Assembly: GCA_012974315.1 (NCBI GenBank)
Contig: JAAXQI010000033.1
Location: 1-34,186 of the forward strand
Origin: Desulfobacterales bacterium
Lineage (GTDB): Bacteria; Desulfobacterota; Desulfobulbia; Desulfobulbales; BM004
Reading direction: 5' to 3'
Length of the DNA stretch: 34,186 bases
This document shows, one piece after another, positions 1-7,849 of the stretch. The first letter of the stretch is position 1. Each line of letters starts with the position of its first letter. Both the position numbers and the translations under genes were made by a program. Under the pieces are notes generated by a model. The model was given only the letters and a program-made list of their open reading frames with translations. It ran no database searches and was not told where the DNA came from.

Positions 1-93
1 GACTTATAGTATAAAATCGACCAAAAAGTTTCATTTTGCCCCCCAATTGGGACATTTCAACTTACTAAATTTTTACTTAGGAGAATTTGACTT

Positions 94-1257
94 ATGTCAG
101 GATATCTTTTTACATCGGAGTCCGTTTCAGAAGGGCATCCGGATAAAGTTGCCGACCAGATCTCAGATGCCATACTGGATTCAATCCTGGAACAGGACAC
201 ACAAGCAAGAGTGGCCTGTGAAACAATGGTTACAACCGGCATGGCCATTATTGCTGGAGAAATAACCACTTCCGCCTGGGTGGATATGCCAAGTATCGTC
301 AGAGATACAATTAAGGAAATTGGCTACAATTCTTCAGAAATGGGTTTTGACTCCCAATCCTGCGCCGTGCTCACATCAATAGATAAGCAGTCGCCGGATA
401 TTGCCGTTGGCGTAAATGAAGGGTCGGGGCTTGATCTTGACCAGGGTGCTGGCGACCAGGGGTTGATGTTCGGCTATGCCTCATCTGAGACCAAGGTTCT
501 GATGCCCATGCCCATAACCTATGCCCACAGACTCATGAAGCGCCAGGCTGAAGTCCGCAAGGCAGGGTTGTTGCCATGGCTGCGTCCGGATGCAAAGAGT
601 CAGGTTACAATTGAATATTTAGACGGTAAGCCAAAAAGGGTTGAAGCAATTGTCATTTCCACCCAGCACAACCCGGATGTCAACTATAAAGACCTGAAAG
701 AAGGCGTCATGGAAGAGATCATAAAACCGATCATACCCGGCGACATGGTTGACAAGGATACAAAATACTTTATCAACCCGACCGGCCGTTTTGTTATCGG
801 TGGACCTGTTGGCGACTGCGGTGTTACCGGACGCAAAATAATAGTAGATACCTACGGCGGCATGGGCTCACACGGTGGCGGCGCCTTTTCCGGTAAAGAT
901 CCAAGCAAGGTGGACCGTTCTTCATCCTATATGGGAAGGTATGTAGCCAAAAATATTGTGGCGGCGGGCATTGCCACTGAGGTTGAGGTGCAGATTGCCT
1001 ATGCTATCGGTATTTCAAACCCGGTATCCATTAATGTTAATTCTTTCGGAACCGGAAAAATAGAAGACAATAAAATCAAAGAATTGATCTATGAACATTT
1101 TGACCTGAGGCCTAAAGCTATTATTCAACACCTTGATCTTCTCAGGCCTATATACAAAAAAACTGCCGCCTATGGCCATTTTGGCAGGGAGCGGGCGGAA
1201 TTCACCTGGGAAAATACTGATAAGGCCGACGAATTGAAAAGCGCCGCTGGAATCTAG
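94..1257 (+). CDS. metK: S-adenosylmethionine synthetase
   Basis: Makes S-adenosylmethionine from methionine and ATP in the cytoplasm. The 387-residue product has the usual family length and its signature motifs: [16 protein letters not shown] near the N-terminus (ATP/metal site), [12 protein letters not shown] around residue 120, and the glycine-rich [16 protein letters not shown] loop around residue 265. The ATG is preceded by an AGGAG ribosome binding site at a good distance, which supports this start over upstream alternatives. ahcY follows 54 bases downstream on the same strand, so the two genes probably form an activated-methyl-cycle operon. The 93 bases upstream hold no recognisable SAM riboswitch, although the window begins too close to exclude a longer leader. 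No anomaly in the reading frame. Confidence 0.97.
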   Translation: MSGYLFTSESVSEGHPDKVADQISDAILDSILEQDTQARVACETMVTTGMAIIAGEITTSAWVDMPSIVRDTIKEIGYNSSEMGFDSQSCAVLTSIDKQSPDIAVGVNEGSGLDLDQGAGDQGLMFGYASSETKVLMPMPITYAHRLMKRQAEVRKAGLLPWLRPDAKSQVTIEYLDGKPKRVEAIVISTQHNPDVNYKDLKEGVMEEIIKPIIPGDMVDKDTKYFINPTGRFVIGGPVGDCGVTGRKIIVDTYGGMGSHGGGAFSGKDPSKVDRSSSYMGRYVAKNIVAAGIATEVEVQIAYAIGISNPVSINVNSFGTGKIEDNKIKELIYEHFDLRPKAIIQHLDLLRPIYKKTAAYGHFGRERAEFTWENTDKADELKSAAGI

Positions 1258-1311
1258 TTTTACTATTGAGCAGTAGAGACTACTTGAAACACAAAGGAGC
1301 ATGGAATCACC

Positions 1312-2619
1312 ATGAGCAAAGATATGAATGATAACGCCGATTTTAAAGTTGCAGATATAAACCTGGCAGATTGGGGCAGAAAAGAAACTAATATTGCCGA
1401 AACAGAGATGCCGGGGTTAATGGCAATCCGGAGTAAATATAGCGCCCAGAAACCTCTTAAAGGCGCCAGAATTGCCGGCTGCCTGCATATGACCATCCAA
1501 ACAGCCGTGCTTATGGAAACCCTCATAGAGCTGGGCGCAGAAATCCGCTGGTCATCCTGTAATATTTTTTCCACCCAGGATCACGCAGCTGCGGCCATGG
1601 CTGCGGCCAATATCCCGACCTTTGCCTGGAAAGGGGAGAATGAAGAAGAATTCTGGTGGTGTATTGAGCAGACAATTTTCGGACCTGACGACTGGCGGCC
1701 TAACATGCTGCTGGATGATGGCGGCGATCTGACCGTGATAATGCATGAGAAGTACCCGGAGCTGATGAAAGATGTCCGTGGCATAAGCGAGGAGACAACG
1801 ACCGGTGTACATCGACTCAATGAAATGATGCAGAAGGGCACCCTGCTTGCACCAGCCTTTAATGTCAATGACTCAGTGACAAAATCAAAATTTGACAATC
1901 TCTACGGCTGCAGGGAGTCCCTGATAGACGGCATTAAACGGGCTACCGATGTTATGATTGCCGGAAAGATAGCAGTTGTCTGCGGCTACGGTGATGTTGG
2001 CAAGGGATGCGCCCAGGCCCTGCGCGGCATGGGGGCAACGGTATTGGTCACCGAAATTGATCCTATCTGCGCCCTGCAGGCTGCCATGGAAGGCTACAGA
2101 GTTGTGACCATGGATGAGGCTGCGCCAGTGGGCAATATTTTTGTTACATGCACCGGCAATTTGAGGGTAATAAACAGGAAACACATGGAACAGATGCCCG
2201 ACCAGGCCATTGTCTGCAACATTGGCCATTTTGATTCCGAAATTGATATCGCCTCCATCCGTGATCTTCCCTGGGAAAATATCAAACCCCAGGTTGACCA
2301 TGTCATCTTCCCGGATAACAAACGAATAATTGTCCTGGCCGAAGGGCGGTTGGTAAATCTTGGCTGTGCCACCGGACATCCAAGCTTTGTTATGAGTAAC
2401 TCCTTTTCCAATCAGGTCCTGGCCCAGATAGAGCTCTGGCTGGATCAGGGCAAATATGAGAACAAGGTATACTTTCTGCCAAAACATCTCGACGAGATGG
2501 TTGCCAGACTGCACCTTGAAAAAATCGGGGCCAATCTTACTACCTTAAGCACAGAGCAGGCCGACTATCTCGGTATCAAAACGGAAGGCCCCTACAAACC
2601 TGAATATTACCGTTATTAA
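1312..2619 (+). CDS. ahcY: Adenosylhomocysteinase (SAH hydrolase)
   Basis: Hydrolyses S-adenosylhomocysteine, the product of SAM-dependent methylation, to adenosine and homocysteine, using a tightly bound NAD. The 435-residue protein shows the NAD-binding fingerprint [17 protein letters not shown] in the middle, the conserved [10 protein letters not shown] segment, [15 protein letters not shown], and the family C-terminal tail ending in [13 protein letters not shown] motif lies 12 bases before the ATG. The ATG nearer to it at 1301 runs into a stop after four codons, so 1312 is the start. Placement after metK couples SAM synthesis to removal of its inhibitory by-product. A strong hairpin follows the stop codon. 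Confidence 0.97.
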   Translation: MSKDMNDNADFKVADINLADWGRKETNIAETEMPGLMAIRSKYSAQKPLKGARIAGCLHMTIQTAVLMETLIELGAEIRWSSCNIFSTQDHAAAAMAAANIPTFAWKGENEEEFWWCIEQTIFGPDDWRPNMLLDDGGDLTVIMHEKYPELMKDVRGISEETTTGVHRLNEMMQKGTLLAPAFNVNDSVTKSKFDNLYGCRESLIDGIKRATDVMIAGKIAVVCGYGDVGKGCAQALRGMGATVLVTEIDPICALQAAMEGYRVVTMDEAAPVGNIFVTCTGNLRVINRKHMEQMPDQAIVCNIGHFDSEIDIASIRDLPWENIKPQVDHVIFPDNKRIIVLAEGRLVNLGCATGHPSFVMSNSFSNQVLAQIELWLDQGKYENKVYFLPKHLDEMVARLHLEKIGANLTTLSTEQADYLGIKTEGPYKPEYYRY

Positions 2620-2661
2620 AACGAGGGTTCAGGTTCCATTCAATAATCTCCAAAGCATATA

Positions 2662-2697
2662 CCAGGAAGCCTGTTTAATTTGCAGCAGGCTTCCTGG
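2662..2697 (+). terminator. Perfect 12-bp stem-loop after ahcY
   Basis: CCAGGAAGCCTG and its exact reverse complement CAGGCTTCCTGG are separated by a 12-base loop, 42 bases after the ahcY stop and 16 bases before the next start codon. The stem is strong, but no T-run follows on either strand. It is therefore either a non-canonical terminator, an RNA-stabilising 3' structure, or an attenuator that sets expression of the downstream gene. Confidence 0.45.
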
Positions 2698-2713
2698 CTG
2701 AAAAAGGGGTGCC

Positions 2714-3889
2714 ATGCATTTTCAATTTCTCCTCTCTGGCCCCCATGGCGATATAGAGCTTTCTCCAGAAGACCTGGATCAGCCATTTCTCATCAGTCCT
2801 GAAGAGCAACACCCCTTTCTCACACTGGCAGACTATTTTGGGGCCCTGCAAAATTTCATACTGTTCAATAATGGAAACGCTCTCTGTTCAGCATTGAAAA
2901 AACAGGGCCTGCAGGCTGACCTGACCCTTCCCGACATCTCCGGAGTTATCATCCGTTCCGAAAAGCATGGAGCATTTTATCATATTGCCAGTGTTGAAAT
3001 TATCGGGACCGGGGAAAATGTCACATTTGCCAACAGCAAATTTGCTATCACCACGGCATTATCAGAATCTGCCAGGACATCACTTGACGAAGAATATTTT
3101 ATTTTTCAGCAACTTTCTGAAATCACGCCGGATTTCATTCCAAAAATGTATTGCAAAGAATCAATCTCCTGGACTACAGACTTTGGTTCTGAAGAGTTTC
3201 TCATGGTATTGGGGGAGTGGCTTGACGGCTATCACGAATGGCACGCAAGCGATGATCCTGAGTCAGGGAATCGTAAAATTCATCTCTGGGATTATGAAAA
3301 CGGCTACCGCTTTCTTTCGGACACAGAAAGCTACGAACTCCTGCTCCAGGCTGCCTCCATCCTGACATATTATTATGACCCGGGATCCTTCTGCCAGATC
3401 TATCCCTGGCACCATGGTGCCGGGGACTTTGTGGTCAAAGCTGATTCTAATGCAATCTCGGTGAAACTTATCACTGCCAGGCAGTATGAACCCCTTGTCC
3501 AGTTTGACGGGGAAGAAGAGGCCGACCGGTTGGTTGCGACAATTCATTTCCTGCTCAACCTTGCCCTCAGAATGCGACTGGACAGAATCGATGGAGTCGG
3601 GCAACCTGCATGGCTTGGGGCTTTTGCCGTCCATGCAGCAGTTGAAGGTTTCTTTACCGTGCTTGCTGCCACCCAGGTTAAAAACAAACTAACAAGAGGG
3701 CCTGCGGCAGAATTCCTGGAGATCATGCAATCATTTGATGCCGGGGAAATATCCGACATGTACACATCTCTGCTGGAAATTTATGCTGAGGAAGATCAGG
3801 ATGATTTTCGCCTGATCCAGGCTGAGCTTGCTGATCATGTCGCAGAACTGCATGAGACACTGCAGAGTTTTTCTTTGGGCAACCCTTAA
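2714..3889 (+). CDS. Hypothetical protein, possibly divergent kinase/APH-like fold
   Basis: I do not recognise this 391-residue protein as a named family. It has no signal peptide or membrane segment and looks cytoplasmic. The ATG has an AGGGGTG ribosome binding site. The order of motifs loosely recalls a protein-kinase or aminoglycoside-phosphotransferase fold: a segment with a conserved-looking glutamate (SLDEEYFIFQQLSE, about 124-137), a hinge-like LMVLGEWLDGYHEW (about 164-177), and a catalytic-loop-like YPWHHGAGDFVVK (about 230-242), comparable to the H-G-D element of APH enzymes. No clear P-loop or DFG motif is visible, so it may be a pseudokinase or something unrelated. It follows ahcY across a stem-loop and converges with birA with only six bases between the stops. 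Confidence 0.75.
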   Translation: MHFQFLLSGPHGDIELSPEDLDQPFLISPEEQHPFLTLADYFGALQNFILFNNGNALCSALKKQGLQADLTLPDISGVIIRSEKHGAFYHIASVEIIGTGENVTFANSKFAITTALSESARTSLDEEYFIFQQLSEITPDFIPKMYCKESISWTTDFGSEEFLMVLGEWLDGYHEWHASDDPESGNRKIHLWDYENGYRFLSDTESYELLLQAASILTYYYDPGSFCQIYPWHHGAGDFVVKADSNAISVKLITARQYEPLVQFDGEEEADRLVATIHFLLNLALRMRLDRIDGVGQPAWLGAFAVHAAVEGFFTVLAATQVKNKLTRGPAAEFLEIMQSFDAGEISDMYTSLLEIYAEEDQDDFRLIQAELADHVAELHETLQSFSLGNP

Positions 3890-3895
3890 AGAGAG

Positions 3896-4666
3896 TTATT
3901 CTGGAATTTTTCCAACAAGATTTACATCGCCTGATAAAACGGTATGGATAGTACCTGCCTCGTCCCTGATACGTAAAACCCCATCAGCGTCGGGTCCCAG
4001 GGAAACACCTGTTACCAGCTTGCTCTGGGGTGTCACCCAGGTAAGGATTTTGCCCTGAATTGCATCACGCTGCAGCCATTCCGTAAGAATTACCGGAAAA
4101 TCTCCTTTTTCCAGACGCTGCACCTCTTTCTCAACTGCAGCGACACATGTTTCTAACAGTATTTCGGATGGAATTTGCCTGACAGCATGGAGGGACAATG
4201 CCGTTGCACGTTCCTCAATGTCAGCCGGGTATCCACCTTCCGGATGAACGAGGTTCAAACCAACACCAACAACTACCAAAGTAGAAGGACTGGAATCCGA
4301 ACCTGCAACAGACTCAGTCTCGGTCAGGATACCGCCGAATTTTCGTCCACCCAACAGAAGGTCATTGGGCCATTTAATTTCCGGGGAAAGAGAATACGCT
4401 GCTTCCACAGCTTTGCAGAGTGCCAAACCTGCGGCAAGGGTAACTTTGGGCAGGTTTTCCGGGGCGAGTCTTGGCCTCAGGACAATGGAGAAATAAAGAC
4501 CCATTCCAGGCAATGACAGCCAGGAACGATTTAACCTTCCCCGGCCGCCGGTTTGAGCAGCAGCCACAACAACAGTCCCAGAGACTGCTCCCTTTTTCCC
4601 GAGCTCAAGTGCTATGGAATTTGTTGATTCTGTAACATCAAGCCTGATTATTTCCCGTGCATTCAC
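3896..4666 (-). CDS. birA: Biotin--[acetyl-CoA-carboxylase] ligase, monofunctional
   Basis: Activates biotin to biotinyl-AMP and attaches it to the carrier lysine of biotin-dependent carboxylases. The 256 residues show the biotin/AMP-binding loop TGGRGRLNRSW (about 39-49), the KWPNDLLLGGRKFGGILTE block (about 98-116) and the small C-terminal SH3-like domain ending in VLSGDVNLV. The N-terminal winged-helix repressor domain of E. coli-type BirA is absent, so this is a class I enzyme that should not regulate transcription. It lies downstream of dsrD on the same strand, but a strong terminator separates them, so it is probably not part of the dsr operon. Confidence 0.93.
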   Translation of the reverse strand: MNAREIIRLDVTESTNSIALELGKKGAVSGTVVVAAAQTGGRGRLNRSWLSLPGMGLYFSIVLRPRLAPENLPKVTLAAGLALCKAVEAAYSLSPEIKWPNDLLLGGRKFGGILTETESVAGSDSSPSTLVVVGVGLNLVHPEGGYPADIEERATALSLHAVRQIPSEILLETCVAAVEKEVQRLEKGDFPVILTEWLQRDAIQGKILTWVTPQSKLVTGVSLGPDADGVLRIRDEAGTIHTVLSGDVNLVGKIPE

Positions 4667-4720
4667 GTTAGCGCATCAACCTCATATTTATATTCCAGCC
4701 AAACATCTGAAAAATCCTGA

Positions 4721-4759
4721 AAAAAAAAGACAGGAGCATAATACTGCCCCTGTCTTTTT
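4721..4759 (-). terminator. Intrinsic terminator of dsrABD
   Basis: On the minus strand AAAAAGACAGG pairs with CCTGTCTTTTT around a 14-base loop and is followed by a run of eight Ts. It sits 34 bases after the dsrD stop and 54 bases before birA. The plus-strand side also has five Ts, so it could act weakly in both directions, but its position fits termination of the dsrA-dsrB-dsrD transcript. Confidence 0.85.
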
Positions 4760-4793
4760 ACTTCTTCTTGAAGATATTTAAAAAACTAGCGAA

Positions 4794-5027
4794 TTAAACA
4801 CCAATTTTATCTTCGTCTTTGATACGCTCAGGAAGAGCATACATTGTACTACTGCCGCTGGACCAGAACATAGCCTTTTGTTCTTTCACAAGTTCATTAG
4901 CAGCATTTTTGATCTCGCGAGGCTTTCCATCAACCTTCTTCTGCATATCCTTGAGATACAGTGCCGGTTTTTTTGACGAGCCCAGCAAGGCAAGGATTTG
5001 AGCTTTTAATTCTTCTTTATCAGCCAT
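4794..5027 (-). CDS. dsrD: Dissimilatory sulfite reductase-associated protein DsrD
   Basis: Small cytoplasmic protein of 77 residues with the DsrD sequence pattern (ALLGSSKKPALYLKDMQKKV, then FWSSGSSTMYALPER) and a predicted winged-helix fold. DsrD proteins are found with reductive-type DsrAB and have been reported to stimulate sulfite reduction by DsrAB rather than to bind DNA. The start has a clean AAGGAG ribosome binding site and follows the dsrB stop after 25 bases, so it is co-transcribed. Its presence is the strongest local evidence that this organism uses Dsr for sulfite reduction rather than sulfur oxidation. Confidence 0.97.
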   Translation of the reverse strand: MADKEELKAQILALLGSSKKPALYLKDMQKKVDGKPREIKNAANELVKEQKAMFWSSGSSTMYALPERIKDEDKIGV

Positions 5028-5052
5028 GTTATTGCTCCTTTATTGGGTACAA

Positions 5053-6180
5053 TTATTTTATATGGCTTGTGAACTTGAACTGGGTGGTGGTCCGCCACGT
5101 ATCGTATGCCAGGCGGTAATCATCAATGCTCTTGTCCGTAAACGGAATGTTGCATTTTTCGAAAAATTTCTCCCAGCCAATTCGCTCGGCCCATTCACCA
5201 ACACGCTCATACTTCTTAGCATCTTTGGCATATACTTCAATGATATTCTTGACTGCATCAACAACTTCCGGCCAGCGTGGCGGATTGTTGGGCAGGAACG
5301 GAATAACCATCTTGGAGAACTTTGGCGCGGATCTGGAGTTGGAAATCTTGCCACCAACCAGGATCGCAATGCCATCACCTTCCGGATCAGCCAAAGGCAT
5401 GGAAGGACACATGGTGTAGCAGTTACCGCAGAACATACAGCGGGATTCGTTAACTGTAACACTCTTTACCTCTTCACCTTTGCTGTTAATACCTTTAGCA
5501 GGCTTAATAGCTCCAAGCGGGCAGGCAGCGATTGCCAAAGGCAGCTCGCATACCGAGGTAATCGTATCATGATCGATGAGCGGCGGCTTCCTGTGAACAC
5601 CAAGAATAGCGACGTCGGAGCAATGTACAGCACCGCACATATTCAGGCAGCAGGCAAGGGCAACGCGTACCTGGGCTGGCAGAGTCATGCTGGTAAAGTA
5701 ACCGAACAGCTCATCCATAACCGCCTTAACCACACCTGAAGCATCGGTGGCAGGTGTATGGCAATGAACCCAACCCTGGGTATGGACGACATTGGTTATA
5801 CCGGCACCGGTGCCGCCAACAGGCATCATGCCATGGTTGTTACAGTCATCTACCAAGGCTTGAACCTTGTCAGCACTGTCAACCATGAATTCAACGTTAT
5901 TACGAGTGGTAAAACGCATGATTCCGTCACAGTGTTTATCAGCCATGTCACAGTAATCATAAATCAGTGATGTACTGATAAGGCGCGCGCAAGCGATCCT
6001 GACCGTATAACACTCTGCACCGGTCTCGCTCACATGTTTCAGAACGCCGGGCGCGGTAATCTCATGGTACAGCCATTTGCCATAGTTTTCTTTTATTACC
6101 TGGGGGAAAAATTGCTCATAATGTGGGGGACCGATGTCTGTGATCCTGTCTTCCATCGGTTTGTCTGGATTGTAACCCAT
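5053..6180 (-). CDS. dsrB: Dissimilatory sulfite reductase, beta subunit
   Basis: Beta subunit of the alpha2beta2 siroheme enzyme that reduces sulfite in the cytoplasm, passing sulfur to DsrC. The 375-residue product carries the siroheme-[4Fe-4S] motif [14 protein letters not shown] (about 176-189), the upstream [15 protein letters not shown] segment, and a ferredoxin-type insert with CPLGAI and [12 protein letters not shown] (about 248-258). A TAAGGAGG ribosome binding site precedes the ATG. The gene lies 76 bases after dsrA and 25 before dsrD in one operon. Length and motifs are complete, with no sign of decay. Confidence 0.98.
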   Translation of the reverse strand: MGYNPDKPMEDRITDIGPPHYEQFFPQVIKENYGKWLYHEITAPGVLKHVSETGAECYTVRIACARLISTSLIYDYCDMADKHCDGIMRFTTRNNVEFMVDSADKVQALVDDCNNHGMMPVGGTGAGITNVVHTQGWVHCHTPATDASGVVKAVMDELFGYFTSMTLPAQVRVALACCLNMCGAVHCSDVAILGVHRKPPLIDHDTITSVCELPLAIAACPLGAIKPAKGINSKGEEVKSVTVNESRCMFCGNCYTMCPSMPLADPEGDGIAILVGGKISNSRSAPKFSKMVIPFLPNNPPRWPEVVDAVKNIIEVYAKDAKKYERVGEWAERIGWEKFFEKCNIPFTDKSIDDYRLAYDTWRTTTQFKFTSHIK

Positions 6181-6256
6181 AATATAACCTCCTTAAATAT
6201 CTATATATATTAACAACTTGTTATGTATCTATTGACACTGTCATGCATACAGGTTT

Positions 6257-7537
6257 CTACATGGGGTTTCTTTTCCTGAACTCAGCAAGATCCCGCACAA
6301 ATCCACCAGGAACCTCTTCTGCTTTCCAGAAGACATAAGGATTAGAACGAGGTTCTTTAACATGCTGCGGAATAGGCTCAACTTCCATTACCTGCAGGAA
6401 GGTAGGCAGACCGACACGCTGGATGGATTCACCAATCCTCTCACGGTTTTTGCCTTCTTCCATCCACCAATCCCAGCACTTCTCAATGACGTCCTTGAGC
6501 GCTTCAAAGTCATTCTCAGGGTCCATTTCAATAAAGGGATAAATCATGGTGGCGATCTGGGCACCATCGAGGATCGGAGCCTTGGCGCCGATCAGAATGG
6601 TAGCGCCTTGTACTGCACCTGGACGAAGCGCGCGAGGCATTACGTTGATGCAATGCATGCAGCGTGTACATTCAGCGTTGTCAATCTTCAGTTCATCGCC
6701 TTCCATCCACATACAACCGGTGGGGCAGAGATCGATAACTTCAGTCTGGATATCAAATGCACCCCAGTCACGGCCTGAATAGGAGCCACCGTTTGCTGGG
6801 AATTCATTGTTCAGATATCCTTTAACAGCCGCCTGATCCATGCGGATGTCATCTTTCCAGTTACCGATAACAGCCATGTCGGAACGGGCGATGGCAGCAA
6901 CACAGTCGTTGGGGCAGCCGGAAAATTTAATTTTAAACTTATAGGGGAAAGCAGGACGATGAACCTCATCCTGATAGGTCATGGTGATATCATGGCAGGC
7001 AGCCTGGGTGTCATAGCAGCTCCACTCGCAGCGGGCTTTACCAAGACAGCAGGAAGGGGTACGCAAGTTACCACCGGAGCCGCCGAGGTCAACACCAACA
7101 TCATGGGTTAACTCATAGAAAATTTCTTCCAGTTCATGGGTGAATGTTCCCAGGAGAACCATGTCACCGGTGGAACCGTGCATATTGGTCATACCGGAAC
7201 CGCGCCTATCCCAAATTTCCATGATCTGGCGCAAAATTTTAGAGCTGTAGAATTTACTTGAGGGCTGGTTAACTCGAACGGTATGGAAATGGGCAACACC
7301 GGGGAACTGTTTAGCAACGTCAGAATAACGGCCAACAATTCCACCACCATATCCGAAAACACCGACGATACCGCCATGTTTCCAATGGGTGATCTTGTCC
7401 TTGTAGGAAAGTTCAAGCTGTCCGAGAATGTCCCAGCAGGCTTCATTTTTTTCAGCCTGCCTTTTAATGTCTGTGACAAAACTCGGCCAAGGACCACTTT
7501 CCAACTGATCCAACATAGGCGTATCATGCTTTGGCAT
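6257..7537 (-). CDS. dsrA: Dissimilatory sulfite reductase, alpha subunit
   Basis: Alpha subunit of DsrAB, the terminal enzyme of dissimilatory sulfate reduction. The 426 residues include the CX5C plus CX3C cluster ligands (C164/C170 in PSCCLGKARCEW and C208/C212 in SGCPNDC), and a ferredoxin domain with CPTGC and CTRCMHC (about 271-296). The ATG is preceded by AAGGAGG. It is the first gene of the dsrA-dsrB-dsrD operon, with a recognisable promoter about 160 bases upstream. Presence with DsrD marks the reductive bacterial type. dsrC and the sulfite-reductase membrane complex are not in this window. Confidence 0.98.
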   Translation of the reverse strand: MPKHDTPMLDQLESGPWPSFVTDIKRQAEKNEACWDILGQLELSYKDKITHWKHGGIVGVFGYGGGIVGRYSDVAKQFPGVAHFHTVRVNQPSSKFYSSKILRQIMEIWDRRGSGMTNMHGSTGDMVLLGTFTHELEEIFYELTHDVGVDLGGSGGNLRTPSCCLGKARCEWSCYDTQAACHDITMTYQDEVHRPAFPYKFKIKFSGCPNDCVAAIARSDMAVIGNWKDDIRMDQAAVKGYLNNEFPANGGSYSGRDWGAFDIQTEVIDLCPTGCMWMEGDELKIDNAECTRCMHCINVMPRALRPGAVQGATILIGAKAPILDGAQIATMIYPFIEMDPENDFEALKDVIEKCWDWWMEEGKNRERIGESIQRVGLPTFLQVMEVEPIPQHVKEPRSNPYVFWKAEEVPGGFVRDLAEFRKRNPM

Positions 7538-7573
7538 CTTTGTTTCCTCCTTAACGGTCTATTGTTCTTAAAC

Positions 7574-7602
7574 AACCTTAAAATTAAGGTTAGCCTTTAA
7601 CC
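7574..7602 (-). promoter_or_regulatory. dsrA leader: two overlapping, mutually exclusive hairpins
   Basis: In the transcribed leader, AACCTTA and TAAGGTT form a 7-bp stem with a 4-base loop (7574-7591). Overlapping it, GGTTA and TAACC form a second stem (7588-7602). They share bases, so only one can form at a time. The element ends about 36 bases before the dsrA start, outside the ribosome binding site. It could affect RNA stability or translation, but no known riboswitch is recognised. Confidence 0.35.
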
Positions 7603-7672
7603 TCCCGTAACCAATCATTTTTTCTTGCAAGTGCATCTTATAAAACAGATTCAATTCCTGATCAAAAACGAT

Positions 7673-7694
7673 TGAATACTCATTCATTAAATGA
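7673..7694 (-). promoter_or_regulatory. Overlapping palindromes at the predicted dsrA transcription start (possible operator)
   Basis: TGAAT-N4-ATTCA (7673-7686) overlaps a second palindrome TCATT-N1-AATGA (7684-7694). They begin directly after the predicted -10 box and cover the expected +1, the usual place for a repressor site. The TGAAT/ATTCA half-sites resemble operators used by TetR-type regulators, but no regulator gene is encoded nearby, so the binding protein is unknown. Confidence 0.4.
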
Positions 7695-7697
7695 CCG

Positions 7698-7726
7698 AAC
7701 ATATCGCCCAGTCAGAGCTTTGTCAA
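7698..7726 (-). promoter_or_regulatory. sigma70-type promoter of dsrA
   Basis: Minus-strand TTGACA (7721-7726) is a perfect -35 box. After exactly 17 bases comes TATGTT (7698-7703), which matches four of six -10 positions. It lies about 160 bases before the dsrA ATG in the gap after the RND gene, so dsrABD has its own promoter and a leader of roughly 150 bases. The rest of the 7538-7849 gap is AT-rich and holds no ORF I would call. Confidence 0.65.
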
Positions 7727-7849
7727 CAAAAAATAAAAAGAAATACATGCATTAATTTTTTTTGTTCAAACCCTGACAGTTGTATCCCCTTGCTGCCTCC
7801 TTAGCGGATGAGCAATCGGGGCTAATTTGTACTATTTACAGGCAGATAA

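Noticed and set aside
1-93. SAM riboswitch ahead of metK, or SAH riboswitch ahead of ahcY
   Set aside because: Neither the 93 bases before metK nor the 54 bases between the genes show the conserved cores; only a small CCCAATTGGG palindrome is present.
1885-2514. 209-aa minus-strand ORF
   Set aside because: Shadow of ahcY; no ribosome binding site and no protein family visible.
5026-5739. 237-aa plus-strand ORF
   Set aside because: Antisense shadow of dsrB; dsrB carries all family motifs and a good ribosome binding site.
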